Assembly (NCBI GenBank): GCA_002730035.1
Contig: PBYU01000023.1
Coordinates: 94,709 to 158,708 of the forward strand
Reading direction: 5' to 3'
Source: Gammaproteobacteria bacterium
GTDB lineage: Bacteria; Pseudomonadota; Gammaproteobacteria; Pseudomonadales; Pseudohongiellaceae
Length of the DNA stretch: 64,000 nt
Part shown: positions 1-10,119 of the stretch, in pieces
How the letters are laid out: each line of letters begins with the position of its first letter
How positions within the stretch are numbered: the stretch's first letter is position 1
The notes under the pieces: generated by a model
What the model saw: the letters and a program-made list of their open reading frames with translations, nothing else
Told to the model about the DNA's origin: nothing
Databases searched by the model: none
Program-made: the position numbers and the translations under genes

Positions 1-2
1 AG

Positions 3-227
3 CAGGGTAAGGTCATCGAGCGATTCACACGCTACTCTGAAGAGCAGATTCTTTATGAGTTTGAAGTGACTGATCCGGTTTATTACACCGAAAGCTGGCG
101 CGGCGAGATGAGCTTCAATGCGACCGACACTCAGCCTTACGAGTACGCCTGTCACGAAGGTAACTATGGACTGACTGGTATTCTGGCTGGCGCACGCAGA
201 CTAGAGCAATTGGAAGATTCCAATTAG
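3..227 (+). CDS. C-terminal fragment (cut by window edge) of an exported hypothetical protein of the 'DLQGxW...YEYACHEGNY' family
   Basis: Open frame 3 from the window start to TAG at 225-227; translation ends ...DTQPYEYACHEGNYGLTGILAGARRLEQLEDSN. Confidence 0.75.
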   Translation, partial: QGKVIERFTRYSEEQILYEFEVTDPVYYTESWRGEMSFNATDTQPYEYACHEGNYGLTGILAGARRLEQLEDSN

Positions 228-247
228 TGCTTTAGCTTAGATGTCAT

Positions 248-277
248 AAAAAAGGGGCCAGTTGGCCCCTTTTTTTC
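248..277. terminator. Bidirectional Rho-independent terminator
   Basis: AAAAAAGGGGCCAGTTGGCCCCTTTTTTT, a perfect stem with A-tract and T-tract, between the converging genes 3-227(+) and 292-720(-). Confidence 0.9.
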
Positions 278-291
278 GGTTGGCTCATTGT

Positions 292-720
292 CTATTTATC
301 ATCTTTCCAGAACTGCGTCATCTCCATGAACATAAAGGAGGCAGACCACGTGATGAGGGATAGGCCAGTAATAGCTTCCAGCCCGGATAGAAACCTTAAT
401 TGACCAAATGGCTCGATGTCGCCGTAGCCTACTGTTGTGTAATTAGAGAATGAAAAATACACGCAGTCGATCAGACTGCCATCGAAATTGCCCGCCAGAT
501 GACCAAACCCACCATTTTGATTCATTAAGTAGAACGCTACGCCGAACATCCACACTTCCACGACATGCGCGCAGATCGTACCGAACACGCCAATAATCAC
601 TCTCAACCGATGTTTGATTCTTAGCTTGGGAATAATAATGGAGAGAAACCGTAGAATTTCATAATGCAGCACAACTGCTGCAGTCACCAGCAGCGTAATA
701 ATTAGGAATGCGCTGACCAT
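292..720 (-). CDS. Two-TM potassium channel family protein (Ion_trans_2)
   Basis: K+ selectivity filter 'NYTTVGYGDIEPFG' and flanking hydrophobic helices. Confidence 0.85.
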   Translation of the reverse strand: MVSAFLIITLLVTAAVVLHYEILRFLSIIIPKLRIKHRLRVIIGVFGTICAHVVEVWMFGVAFYLMNQNGGFGHLAGNFDGSLIDCVYFSFSNYTTVGYGDIEPFGQLRFLSGLEAITGLSLITWSASFMFMEMTQFWKDDK

Positions 721-804
721 CTAAAGATTCTATAGTAGAGAGAGAAACTAAGGGTAGAATGCCTTTCAACGAATAGCAACTCCAGGCTCAGGCGGTAGCA
801 CAAG

Positions 805-2196
805 ATGAAGATTTGGAACTCAGTAATTCTACTGGCGATCATGCTGGCAACCATTACTGTCAGCGCACAACGGGATATACCGGCGGATGACCAACAGTTA
901 TTGGTTGAGATTTACAAGGAATTGGTCGAGTATAAGACCACGGCTTCCGAGCAGAACAACACACGCGCCGTGGAAGGGATGGCAGCCTGGCTGCAGGCTG
1001 CCGGATTTGCCGCCGAGGATATCTTTATTGGCGGCGCACTACCTCATAAAGGCAACCTGGTTGTGCGCTACCGCGGCACTGGCTCGCGTCAGCCAATCAT
1101 CCTGATGGCTCATATCGATGTGGTGGAAGCGGAGCGAGATGATTGGAACCTCGATCCATTCGTGTTGAATGAAGACGAGGATTACTTCTATGGTCGGGGT
1201 ACCCTCGATGACAAGGCAATGGCGGCGATCTTCACTGCCAATCTGGTGCGTTTCAAGCGGGAAGGGTATGTGCCGAACCGGGATATCGTGGTGGCGCTTA
1301 CCTCTGATGAGGAAACCGGGGGCAGCAACGGCATCAATTGGCTGCTGGCTAATCAACCTGGATTGATTCGAGGAGACCTGGCGATTAACGAGGGTGGGTA
1401 CGGGTTATTGCAGGACGGACAACCGCTTGCCACCACCATTCAGATAGCCGAAAAAATCTTCGCCACGTTCCAGGTAACTGCCCGCAATCCGGGTGGGCAT
1501 TCCTCCCTGCCTAGGGATGACAATGCGATCTACGATCTGGCGGTAGCCCTGTTGAAAATAAGGGATTTCGATTTTCCAGTGCAGCTGAATGATGTGATGC
1601 GTGTCAGTTTTGAACGCCAGGCTGAGATAAATAGCGGCCAGCGAGCCGAAGATTTTCGCGCGTTACTACAAGAGCCGATTCCTCAAGATTCGTTGGGTCG
1701 GCTCAGTGCGGAAGCGGCGATTAATGCCCAGCTGCGCACGACCGCGGTGGCAACCCTGCTCGATGGAGGTCACGCGTCGAATGCGCTGGCCCAGACAGCC
1801 GTGGCGACGGTGAATGTTAGAATGCTGCCGGGCTCCGATCCCCAGGATGTGCTCCGGACCTTGACCCGGGTGGTAGACAACTCTGAACTTGAAGTCGTCT
1901 ACCGTGGCGGTGGCAGGATGTCCGAACCTTCTCCCCTGACTGAAGAGATAATGAATGCCGTAGAGTCGGTAACCGAATCAATGTGGCCAGGTGTCACAGT
2001 TATGCCGACCATGTCTACAGGTGCTACCGATGGCGCCAAGATGCGCATTGCCGGTATCCCCACCTATGGCGTATCCGGAATATTCGTAGATCGTAACGAC
2101 ATGCGTATCCATGGGCAGGATGAACGCCTGCTCAAGAAATCACTTTATGAGGGCTATGATTTTCTATATCGCCTGGCACAAGAACTAAGTCAGTAG
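805..2196 (+). CDS. Exported M20-family metallopeptidase
   Basis: Signal peptide; 'LMAHIDVVEAERDDW', 'YGRGTLDDKAMAA', 'TSDEETGG', 'GGHSSLPRDDNAI' match the M20 catalytic and dimerisation motifs. Confidence 0.9.
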   Translation: MKIWNSVILLAIMLATITVSAQRDIPADDQQLLVEIYKELVEYKTTASEQNNTRAVEGMAAWLQAAGFAAEDIFIGGALPHKGNLVVRYRGTGSRQPIILMAHIDVVEAERDDWNLDPFVLNEDEDYFYGRGTLDDKAMAAIFTANLVRFKREGYVPNRDIVVALTSDEETGGSNGINWLLANQPGLIRGDLAINEGGYGLLQDGQPLATTIQIAEKIFATFQVTARNPGGHSSLPRDDNAIYDLAVALLKIRDFDFPVQLNDVMRVSFERQAEINSGQRAEDFRALLQEPIPQDSLGRLSAEAAINAQLRTTAVATLLDGGHASNALAQTAVATVNVRMLPGSDPQDVLRTLTRVVDNSELEVVYRGGGRMSEPSPLTEEIMNAVESVTESMWPGVTVMPTMSTGATDGAKMRIAGIPTYGVSGIFVDRNDMRIHGQDERLLKKSLYEGYDFLYRLAQELSQ

Positions 2197-2230
2197 CCAA
2201 TGATCATTTGGATTTGATACGGGAACGACC

Positions 2231-2629
2231 ATGAAAAATTTCTATTTTTGTAAAATCCTATCACTACTCGTACTGATTGTGTGGTCCGGCCAACTGTATG
2301 CCGCTGATGCACCACTGAACACAACATTTGAACTGCCTGCGATGCTGCAGGGCCAGGAGATGCGCATCGTCGAAGTCAATCTGGCACCCGGCCAGGCGTC
2401 ATCGCCGCATCGGCACAACGCACACGTCTATGTCTATGTGCTGCAGGGCGAAGTCGAGATGCAGGTCAGAGGCGGGCCGATTAGAAGGCTTAAGGTGGGA
2501 GACACATTCTATGAATTACCGGATGACATTCATCAGGTGAGCAGAAATGTCAGTACCTCGGCACCGGCAAAGTTCCTGGTGCACATGATTAAGAAAGCAG
2601 GAGAACCGGCAACTGTGCCAGTTCCGTAG
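2231..2629 (+). CDS. Exported cupin-domain protein
   Basis: Signal peptide; cupin motif 'SSPHRHNAHVYVYVLQGEVEMQVRGG'. Confidence 0.85.
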   Translation: MKNFYFCKILSLLVLIVWSGQLYAADAPLNTTFELPAMLQGQEMRIVEVNLAPGQASSPHRHNAHVYVYVLQGEVEMQVRGGPIRRLKVGDTFYELPDDIHQVSRNVSTSAPAKFLVHMIKKAGEPATVPVP

Positions 2630-2661
2630 CTTGCCTGACCAGCGCAACCGATGGCCGGGGT

Positions 2662-3417
2662 TTAATGGGTGAGTGAGTAGATCAGGTAGTTTATGCCGAG
2701 CTGGTAGGCCGAATTGGCATATTGGGTGGGATACCATTGATCGTAGGTATGTTCCCAGCCATCGCCCATGTCTGAATTCCAGTTAATCAGCACCATTATC
2801 CGGCCGGAGTCGTCCAGGATGGCATGGTTGCTGGCAACGTCTATACCTGCCTGACCGAAACCCTGTCGCCCTCGACGACCCGGTATCATCTGCGCCCCGT
2901 TAATATCGTAGAATGTATGGAAGATTTCGTGATTGGATTGCAGTTCTATTAATTCGCGGTCGGGAAACAACAGCGCAAAATCACGGTAGAAGGAATCCCA
3001 CTGCCGCACACCCCAGAAGTCGTCGATCAGCAGAAAACCGCCACGCAGCAGATATTCCCGCAGATTCTCTATTTCCCTTGGTGTCAGAGAGAGGCCACCG
3101 CCGCGACCCATCTCCAGAGCATAGAGAAAGGGGTAGTCAAAAATCTCCTCATCATCGAAGCGCAGCACAATTGGCTGACTCATTACTCGCACATTAGTGA
3201 GTCTCGCCACGCCACGCAGGAAATTCTCATCGGCAGCTGGAAAGTCCGTGAGCCAGGGGCCGCCGTAATAGCCGCCGGAGAAATAGCTGTCGTATTGGAT
3301 GCGAACGAAGGCGAATTCGCCGGCGATATCATAAAGATCTGGATTGTCCAGCTGCGCCTGGGATGGCTGGGCAATAGGTAGAATCAGTAGTGCCAGGGCG
3401 AAAACTTGTAGTCTCAT
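2662..3417 (-). CDS. DUF4159-domain exported protein
   Basis: Signal peptide; 'LREYLLRGGFLLIDDFWG' and 'GQAGIDVASNHAILDDSGRIMVLINWNSDMGDGWE' are typical of DUF4159. Confidence 0.75.
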   Translation of the reverse strand: MRLQVFALALLILPIAQPSQAQLDNPDLYDIAGEFAFVRIQYDSYFSGGYYGGPWLTDFPAADENFLRGVARLTNVRVMSQPIVLRFDDEEIFDYPFLYALEMGRGGGLSLTPREIENLREYLLRGGFLLIDDFWGVRQWDSFYRDFALLFPDRELIELQSNHEIFHTFYDINGAQMIPGRRGRQGFGQAGIDVASNHAILDDSGRIMVLINWNSDMGDGWEHTYDQWYPTQYANSAYQLGINYLIYSLTH

Positions 3418-3525
3418 AGGATTGAACGATCGTATTCACGGAATTGACCGCCGCTAGTTTGTATCGACAAGCTGCAGAGATCAAGTTATTGTCAGGAGTC
3501 AAACCCTGCGGCGGTCTTCATTACT

Positions 3526-4950
3526 ATGAATCGTCTGTTCAACAGATGCCACTCTCTCTGTCTGTGTGTTTCTCTAGTGTTCCTGCCGTTGGCCGCTCTA
3601 AGCCAGGATCAGGCCACTGTAAGCAATGATGTGCTGCGAGATATTCAGCGCTACCAGGCTCAGTTGGAGGAACTGGAATCCGGATTCGGGCCCTTCGACA
3701 GCAGCTTATTGGAACCGCTTGGCGCCATCGCAGAATTGTTAACCCGAGCCGGTGCCTATCAGCAGGTCACCGAGATTCAGAATCGTCAACTGGCGCTACT
3801 GCGTACTTCCCTGGGGCTCGAGCATCCAGACCTGGTGCCCATGGTGCGTGCCATCATTGATAACCAGCGACGCCTGGGCAACTGGCAGGAAATTTCCGAT
3901 CGCCTCGAATACATTCGATTTCTACAGGCGGCAAACCATGGCAATGAGTCCGATGAGATGTTCGCCGCTATCGAGAACCAGGCTCAGTGGTACCAAGCGC
4001 GAGTCGCTATCGATGGGTCGACCTCACCGACACGCAATTTCATGAAGGCACATGAGTTGTACGAAGAGTTGGAAGAGCTTGCCGAAGATCGCTTCGGTAG
4101 AGACAGCCCCGAATTGATTCCCTGGTACTACAAGCGTGCGACCAGTTTTTCACGCATGGTGTCGCTGTTGAACAGTGATCAAAGATGGTCCGGGCGCATG
4201 CTTCAGGAAGTAATCCGTGCCGATGGCACCATGCGGCTCGAGCAATACACGCCGCGTGGGCTATCGAGTAACAATTTTTTCTTTGGCAACGGGCGACGTA
4301 CCCCGGCGCTCAATGGAGATCTGTTGATCGGGGAGGCTTACCTGCGCGACGGACTGAGCCTGATCAACAAAGTACGCGACATCGCAGAGCAATCTGCTAA
4401 TCTCGAAATGGAAGCGATGGCCGACCTGTATCACGGCGATTTCTACGTGTTGCTCAATCGTGGTACTGGCTCCCGTGACTACCGCAAGGCCCATGCAAAA
4501 TTTCTGCAGGCCGGCATAAGCCCACAACGGGTGGAGGCAGTGTTTAACCGCCCGATGCCAATACCAATGGCGGATTTCTTTAGCGGTTTCTCTGAGTTGG
4601 AAGCCTACCAGGCTGCGAATCTGGCACAGCTGCAATCGAATTCCACTGCGAGAACCCACGTAGGGTTATTTACTGCCTGGCATGAGGACGCGCGATCCAT
4701 CCTCAAACCGGTTACTAACGATCCATTGCTGCGCATTGATTTACCTTATGAAATAGTCGAATTGAATTTTCGATTGAGTTCTCGAGGCAAGGCTTCTTCC
4801 ATCAAATATGTTGTGGAGCGAGATGCAACAAGTGCCGATAGACAAGCCTATCGTGCCCTGCGCGACATACGCTTCAGACCCGCTATTATAGAAGGCAAGC
4901 CCAAGCGACTTCGAGAATTGCAGCTGCGTTATCTGTTGTTTGAGGGGTAG
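3526..4950 (+). CDS. Exported protein with TPR-like helical region and TonB-like C-terminus
   Basis: Signal peptide; C-terminal 'IVELNFRLSSRGKASSIKYV...RALRDIRFRPAIIEGKP' resembles a TonB C-terminal fold. Confidence 0.6.
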   Translation: MNRLFNRCHSLCLCVSLVFLPLAALSQDQATVSNDVLRDIQRYQAQLEELESGFGPFDSSLLEPLGAIAELLTRAGAYQQVTEIQNRQLALLRTSLGLEHPDLVPMVRAIIDNQRRLGNWQEISDRLEYIRFLQAANHGNESDEMFAAIENQAQWYQARVAIDGSTSPTRNFMKAHELYEELEELAEDRFGRDSPELIPWYYKRATSFSRMVSLLNSDQRWSGRMLQEVIRADGTMRLEQYTPRGLSSNNFFFGNGRRTPALNGDLLIGEAYLRDGLSLINKVRDIAEQSANLEMEAMADLYHGDFYVLLNRGTGSRDYRKAHAKFLQAGISPQRVEAVFNRPMPIPMADFFSGFSELEAYQAANLAQLQSNSTARTHVGLFTAWHEDARSILKPVTNDPLLRIDLPYEIVELNFRLSSRGKASSIKYVVERDATSADRQAYRALRDIRFRPAIIEGKPKRLRELQLRYLLFEG

Positions 4951-5083
4951 TCTGCCAGGACACAGCGACTATGTTGCGCGTGGCTCGCATGAAAGAGCAG
5001 GGGCCAGGAGTCTTTCTTTGGCATCTCTATAGTAATCTGCCAGCTCTTCTTATTCATGTTGAGTTGGGATATGCTCAGCCGCC

Positions 5084-6307
5084 ATGAACCAAACAGATAC
5101 CATCTGGCGTAGCCTGGAGTTTCGGCACTATCTTGGCTCCACAGCATTCTCCGGAATCGCCTTCGCCATGCAGCAATTGCTGCTGGCCTGGATACTGATT
5201 GGGATTCTGGAATTACCTGCCACTCAGGTAGGCATCATCCAGGCGGCGGTGGGTATCCCCGGCATCTTCCTCATGCTGCTGGGAGGTGCGAGGGCGGATG
5301 ACATCGATCCGCGCAGCCTGCTCATCCAGGTGTATTCAGTTGCGCCGTTATTGCCGTTGTTCCTGATCGCCATCATCAATTTCGAACTGTTGAGTATCTG
5401 GTCCGTGCTGATCTGGGGTCTGGGAATGAGTGTGGTGGTCTCCTATTCGAGCCCGGCACAACAGGCCATCCTCAACCGGGTGGCGAGTAGTGAAGTTCAG
5501 AAGGCGGTGTCGGCAGCGACCGCAATCGGATTCATGGTGCAGATATTGGGGCTCGGTGTGGCAGGCACCATGGATGCCCTCGGGCTCATTCCAGTATTGA
5601 GTTTTCAGGCACTATGTGTGGGACTGGGCGCCTTCGCGGTGCGTCGCCTCAACCCACAGACACCCACCCAAACCAACACCGAGCCCGCTTTGAGAAATAT
5701 CGTAGCCGGGCTTAATGCGGTGTATCGTCACAAGGTCATCCTGCAGACACTGGTGATTAATTTCGTGTCGAGCATCTTCAATGCCGGTGCCTTCATGACC
5801 GTGTTTCCATTTATCATCAAGCGTATCTACGAAGGTGATGCACTGCTGTTGTCGATGATGATGATCATCTTCTATGGCGGTGCCACGGCGTCGAATTTCA
5901 TTATGATTCGCCTCATGCCTCTGTTGCGTCCCGGCAGAATCTATCTTCTCATGCAATTTTCACGCATGTTGATACTGGGACTAATGTGGATTCAACCCAA
6001 TTTCTGGTTGTTTGCCGTCGCCACGGTGGGATGGGGATTGAACATGGGAGTCACGCTGACGCTGGCCCGTACCATCGTGCAGGAATCTGCCAGTGAAGAA
6101 TACCGGGCACGGATTATGTCAGTCTACAGCCTGGGACTACTAGGCAGTGCGCCCATCGGCGCGCTGTTGCTAGGCTGGATCATCGAATCCTTCGGCACAT
6201 TAAACGCACTGCTGCCGGCAATGTGTCTCTCGGTTATCCTGTTTGCCTACGGTGTTCTGTACAGCGATGTCTATAGTTACGAGTCGCCGCGCGATAAACA
6301 CATTTAA
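5084..6307 (+). CDS. MFS transporter
   Basis: About 12 hydrophobic segments; the 'GGARADDIDPRSLLI' loop and overall MFS_3-like layout. Confidence 0.8.
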   Translation: MNQTDTIWRSLEFRHYLGSTAFSGIAFAMQQLLLAWILIGILELPATQVGIIQAAVGIPGIFLMLLGGARADDIDPRSLLIQVYSVAPLLPLFLIAIINFELLSIWSVLIWGLGMSVVVSYSSPAQQAILNRVASSEVQKAVSAATAIGFMVQILGLGVAGTMDALGLIPVLSFQALCVGLGAFAVRRLNPQTPTQTNTEPALRNIVAGLNAVYRHKVILQTLVINFVSSIFNAGAFMTVFPFIIKRIYEGDALLLSMMMIIFYGGATASNFIMIRLMPLLRPGRIYLLMQFSRMLILGLMWIQPNFWLFAVATVGWGLNMGVTLTLARTIVQESASEEYRARIMSVYSLGLLGSAPIGALLLGWIIESFGTLNALLPAMCLSVILFAYGVLYSDVYSYESPRDKHI

Positions 6308-6469
6308 CTATTTTGAAACCACGTGAGTGTCAGAAAATTCGTTCCGACGCGCCAGGCTCTCTCCATAGCAGAAATCGGCATAATTTGCCTAGTTCAGGAT
6401 CCGGCAAAACCCCCTTGATACCTGGCCTGCAACAAGAAAATATCTATAAATGTAACGGCTCGTCAGGAA

Positions 6470-6485
6470 TTTGATCTAAATCAAA
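6470..6485. promoter_or_regulatory. FNR/ANR-type binding site (perfect palindrome)
   Basis: TTTGATCTAAATCAAA contains TTGAT-N4-ATCAA exactly (6471-6484), about 165 bp upstream of the start of the 6648 gene. Confidence 0.7.
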
Positions 6486-6647
6486 GATGGTAGGGGCTGG
6501 CAACCTAGTCTGCTCGAGTTTATGAGATAGTTTCAGCTCAAGAATAAGCAGGGATCTTAAGTCAACGCTTTGCTGGCATTGGCAGCTACAGGAAAGATTG
6601 AAACTGCGTTTGTGAAACTCAGTAAATCTATAGCATAGGAGCTAACC

Positions 6648-8363
6648 ATGAAAAAAATTCTAGTGATATGTCTGTTCGCCCTGGCGTCAGTACAGCTTAA
6701 CGCCGCCGATCGAGTAGGCGATTTCGTACTGCTGGATCAGGACGGCTATGCCCACCTGATGAGTTGGTATGACGATCATGCCGCCATCGCCCTGCTAGTG
6801 CAGGCTAATGGCAGTAGAGCCACCGTCAATTCGATAGCCAAGTTTGAGGAACTGCAAGCCCGCTATGAAGAGCAGGGCATCGAGTTTTTCATGCTCAATC
6901 CTACCGGCAGCCAGGACCGCCAGTCCGTGCAAGCTGAGATGGTCCGTCAAAATAGCGACATGAAAGTGTTGATGGATGATACCCAGTTTATTTCTGAAGT
7001 CCTGGGGGTGGAAAAAACCGGGGAAGTATTGATCTTCGATCCCAAGTCTTTCACCGTGGAATTTCGTGGCCCGGTAGGCGCCGAGTTTGAGAGAGCCCTG
7101 GATGCCACGCTGGCGGGTCAGCCCATTGCCAATCCGGTGGTGGCCAGCACCGGCGACACCGTGCTGTATCCGGCCAGGCTTGCCCATCAACGGAATGTGC
7201 CTTCCTATAGCGGAGAAATCGCTCCCATCATCATCGACAATTGCGCCACCTGCCACCGCGAAAACGGCATCGCGCCGTTTGCGATGAATAACCACGGCAT
7301 GATGCAGGCCTGGTCACCGGTGATTCGTGAAGTGTTGATGACCAAGCGTATGCCACCAGGCCAGGTTGACCCGCACATTGGTGAGTTCACCAATGGAGGT
7401 GTAATAGCGAATGGCGATATTCAGAAACTGCTGCATTGGATAGATGCTGGTGCACCCAGAGACGGCGCGGAGGACCCCTTGGCCGACTTGACCTGGCCAG
7501 AAACCAAGTGGGCTTTCGGTGAGCCGGACGCCATTATCAAGGTTCCGCCACAGGAAATCCCCGCTACTGGGGCAATACCGTACAGATATGTAACGGCAGC
7601 TATTGATATTGATGAAGACAGGTGGGTACGCGCCAGCCAGTATATTGCCGGTGATCGTGGGGTGTTACACCATGCCCTGCATACGGTTATTCCCCCGGAA
7701 GCCGCCGGTCAGAATATGGGTTTTGGAGGGGGGCTTTTTCCTACTGGCGATGATCCCGACATTGTCGCCTACGTTCCCGGCGCCGAGCCGCGTATACAGA
7801 CACCCAATACCGGGGGTCTGTTAAAGAAAGGATCCGAATTAGCCCTGCAACTGCACTACACTGCAAATGGTAGACAAACTGTAGACGCCGGCGAGATTGG
7901 TCTCTGGTTTTATCCAAAAGGTGAAGTGCCAACGGAAAGAATGTCCGGGAATTGTGCCTGCATATTTACCCCTACCTGGACTACTATTCCGCCCCATGCC
8001 AAGGAATTCATTCAGGAAGCCAGCATCACCCTGACCCAGGATGCTGCGCTACACGGCTATCTCTCCCACATGCACTTCCGTGGCAAGTACATGCGTTTCT
8101 ATGCCGACTATCCAGACGGTAATCGGGAAGAGCTACTCAACATTGCCAAGTATGACTACGCCTGGCAGTGGTTTTACGACTACGAATATCCGAAATTCAT
8201 GCCGGCAGGTACCGTGTTGACGGCGGTCGGTGCTTTCGATAATTCCGCCCAGAACGCCGCTAATCCCGACCCAACTGTTGCCTTGGAATGGGGCGAGATG
8301 AGCTGGGATGAGATGTTCTTCGGCGCCTTCCGCTGGAAGTATCTTGACGAGGGTGACGATTAA
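6648..8363 (+). CDS. Redoxin-like / c-type cytochrome / copper type II ascorbate-dependent monooxygenase-like fusion protein
   Basis: Signal peptide; thioredoxin-like N-terminus; heme motif 'CATCH'; PHM-like His motifs 'LHHALH', 'LQLHYTANG', 'SHMHFRGKYM'. Confidence 0.8.
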   Translation: MKKILVICLFALASVQLNAADRVGDFVLLDQDGYAHLMSWYDDHAAIALLVQANGSRATVNSIAKFEELQARYEEQGIEFFMLNPTGSQDRQSVQAEMVRQNSDMKVLMDDTQFISEVLGVEKTGEVLIFDPKSFTVEFRGPVGAEFERALDATLAGQPIANPVVASTGDTVLYPARLAHQRNVPSYSGEIAPIIIDNCATCHRENGIAPFAMNNHGMMQAWSPVIREVLMTKRMPPGQVDPHIGEFTNGGVIANGDIQKLLHWIDAGAPRDGAEDPLADLTWPETKWAFGEPDAIIKVPPQEIPATGAIPYRYVTAAIDIDEDRWVRASQYIAGDRGVLHHALHTVIPPEAAGQNMGFGGGLFPTGDDPDIVAYVPGAEPRIQTPNTGGLLKKGSELALQLHYTANGRQTVDAGEIGLWFYPKGEVPTERMSGNCACIFTPTWTTIPPHAKEFIQEASITLTQDAALHGYLSHMHFRGKYMRFYADYPDGNREELLNIAKYDYAWQWFYDYEYPKFMPAGTVLTAVGAFDNSAQNAANPDPTVALEWGEMSWDEMFFGAFRWKYLDEGDD

Positions 8364-8425
8364 AAATCGGCGCTACACCGATCCGTAGCAATACCGATCG
8401 GTGTAAGCTGTGTAACAAGACTTTA

Positions 8426-8455
8426 CAGAACGCCCCGCTGTGTCGGGGCGTTCTG
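8426..8455. terminator. Strong stem-loop between converging genes, probable terminator
   Basis: CAGAACGCCCCG-CTGTGT-CGGGGCGTTCTG, perfect 12-bp stem with 6-nt loop, between the 6648(+) and 8500(-) genes. No clear U-tract. Confidence 0.65.
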
Positions 8456-8499
8456 CTAGCTGCAATTGGCATTTTGAATGTCGACCTCAGAATGCCCGG

Positions 8500-9447
8500 T
8501 CAGTAGTCAAAGCGGTACGAATCTGCGTCGCTCACTATCTTCCCCGCCGTGGGTACAGCAAAATGGGTGCCGATCACCAGCGTAGTGGAGTCGGCCAACT
8601 CCTTGAGTACCCGATGACGGCAAAGTGCTGCCGCCTGCTGGTCTTCATCGAAACCCACGGTCCAATCGGGACGTGCGATCTGACAGGGGTGGTGCATCAT
8701 GTCGCCGGTGATCATCGCCTTCTGATGCTTAGATTCGATGAGCACGCTAACATGCCCGGGCGTGTGCCCGGTGGTGGGTAGCAGACGCACCTCGTCGGAG
8801 ATCTTGTGGTCGGTTTCCACCAGGTCCACCAATCCCGCCTCGAAGATTGGCTGGACTGAATCCTCCATGACCGGTATCTGGTCTTCTGCTTTACTCTTCG
8901 ACCAGTACTCATACTCGTTTCGACCCAGCAGGTAGCGCGCATTGGGAAATGTGGGTTGCCAGCTATCTGCCACTTTCATGGTATTCCAACCCACGTGATC
9001 GACATGCAGGTGGGTGCACACCACGTAGTCGATCGTTTCGCGGTCACAGCCGGTCGCAGCGAGATCATGCAGAAACTCCGTGTGCAGTGCCTGATTGGAG
9101 GTAATCTTGCGCGGTTTGTCATTTCCCACACAGGTATCTACCAACAGATTGAATTCAGGGGTCTGTACCAGCAGGGCGTGAATGGAAATGAGGAGTTCTC
9201 CCTCCGTAGACACGAAGTTGGGATAGAGCCAGGGAATTTCCTGCAGCGCCGCTGGTCTGGCCTCTCGCATGAATGGGTATTTTTCGTAGTACTCTACCGA
9301 GAGCACCAGTTCCAGTATGCGAGTGATGGTGACATCGCCTATTTTCCAGCGTAGTGTCTGGCCTTGTGCCATTGGATTACTTCCTGCCTGTGTGTTGATA
9401 TCAGGGACTCGTGCGCGGGAATTGTAGCAATTGCAACTCTTAAGCAC
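8500..9447 (-). CDS. MBL-fold metallo-hydrolase
   Basis: 'CTHLHVDHVGWN' (HxHxDH), 'TTGHTPGHVSVLI', 'ITGDMMHHP'. Confidence 0.9.
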   Translation of the reverse strand: MLKSCNCYNSRARVPDINTQAGSNPMAQGQTLRWKIGDVTITRILELVLSVEYYEKYPFMREARPAALQEIPWLYPNFVSTEGELLISIHALLVQTPEFNLLVDTCVGNDKPRKITSNQALHTEFLHDLAATGCDRETIDYVVCTHLHVDHVGWNTMKVADSWQPTFPNARYLLGRNEYEYWSKSKAEDQIPVMEDSVQPIFEAGLVDLVETDHKISDEVRLLPTTGHTPGHVSVLIESKHQKAMITGDMMHHPCQIARPDWTVGFDEDQQAAALCRHRVLKELADSTTLVIGTHFAVPTAGKIVSDADSYRFDY

Positions 9448-9518
9448 TTGCTATAAACCGGCGTCTCTGATGAAAATACACAAAAGCGCCAAAAAAATTC
9501 ACTCAGCAAGGAATTCTT

Positions 9519-10058
9519 ATGAGCAAGTCACAAATAACAACTCGATTCTGCAGTGCACTTATGGTGCTGTTCATCGCCGCCTGCACCAGCACTGGCGGAC
9601 TGGACATGGACGCACTGAATGCCGCCGAGATCAATAATTTCAGAGCACCAGATTCCAGCCTGCTCTCCAGCGGCCAGCCTACCCAGGCACAGTTCCAGAT
9701 AATAGCGCGCGCTGGTGTGCGCCACGTTATTAATTTGCGCACCCCTTCAGAAGAGGTCGATTTCGCAGAACAGGCCGCTGTCGAAGCGCTGGGTATGGAG
9801 TACTACTCGATTCCTGTGGCCGGCGGAGGAGGAATTAACAGTGCCAACGCAGCGTCTCTGGCAAGCATTCTGGAGGGTCTGGATGGCGAGCCGGCGCTGG
9901 TTCACTGTGCAAGCGGTAATCGCGTTGGGGGATTATTCGCCGTCAATGCCTTCGCCGGTGGTTCCAGTCTCGATGCGGCAATTTCCGAAGGTGCGCGCTG
10001 GGGCATGACATCGGAACGCCTACAGCAGGCTGTGCGGCAGAATCTATCAGGGAATTGA
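9519..10058 (+). CDS. DUF442/protein tyrosine phosphatase-like lipoprotein
   Basis: Lipobox 'LFIAAC'; 'SSGQPTQAQFQIIARAGVRHVINLRTPSEE' and 'VHCASGNRVGGLFAV'. Confidence 0.75.
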   Translation: MSKSQITTRFCSALMVLFIAACTSTGGLDMDALNAAEINNFRAPDSSLLSSGQPTQAQFQIIARAGVRHVINLRTPSEEVDFAEQAAVEALGMEYYSIPVAGGGGINSANAASLASILEGLDGEPALVHCASGNRVGGLFAVNAFAGGSSLDAAISEGARWGMTSERLQQAVRQNLSGN

Positions 10059-10119
10059 TTTATATCAGCAAGAAATCCATCTGCTATGGAAGAGTGGCAG
10101 ATGGGTTCCTGAGATTCCA

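Noticed and set aside
9519-10058. Unusual CX4R (HCASGNR) rather than CX5R phosphatase loop
   Set aside because: As far as I recall this loop form is common in DUF442-like proteins, so it is not evidence for a new enzyme.
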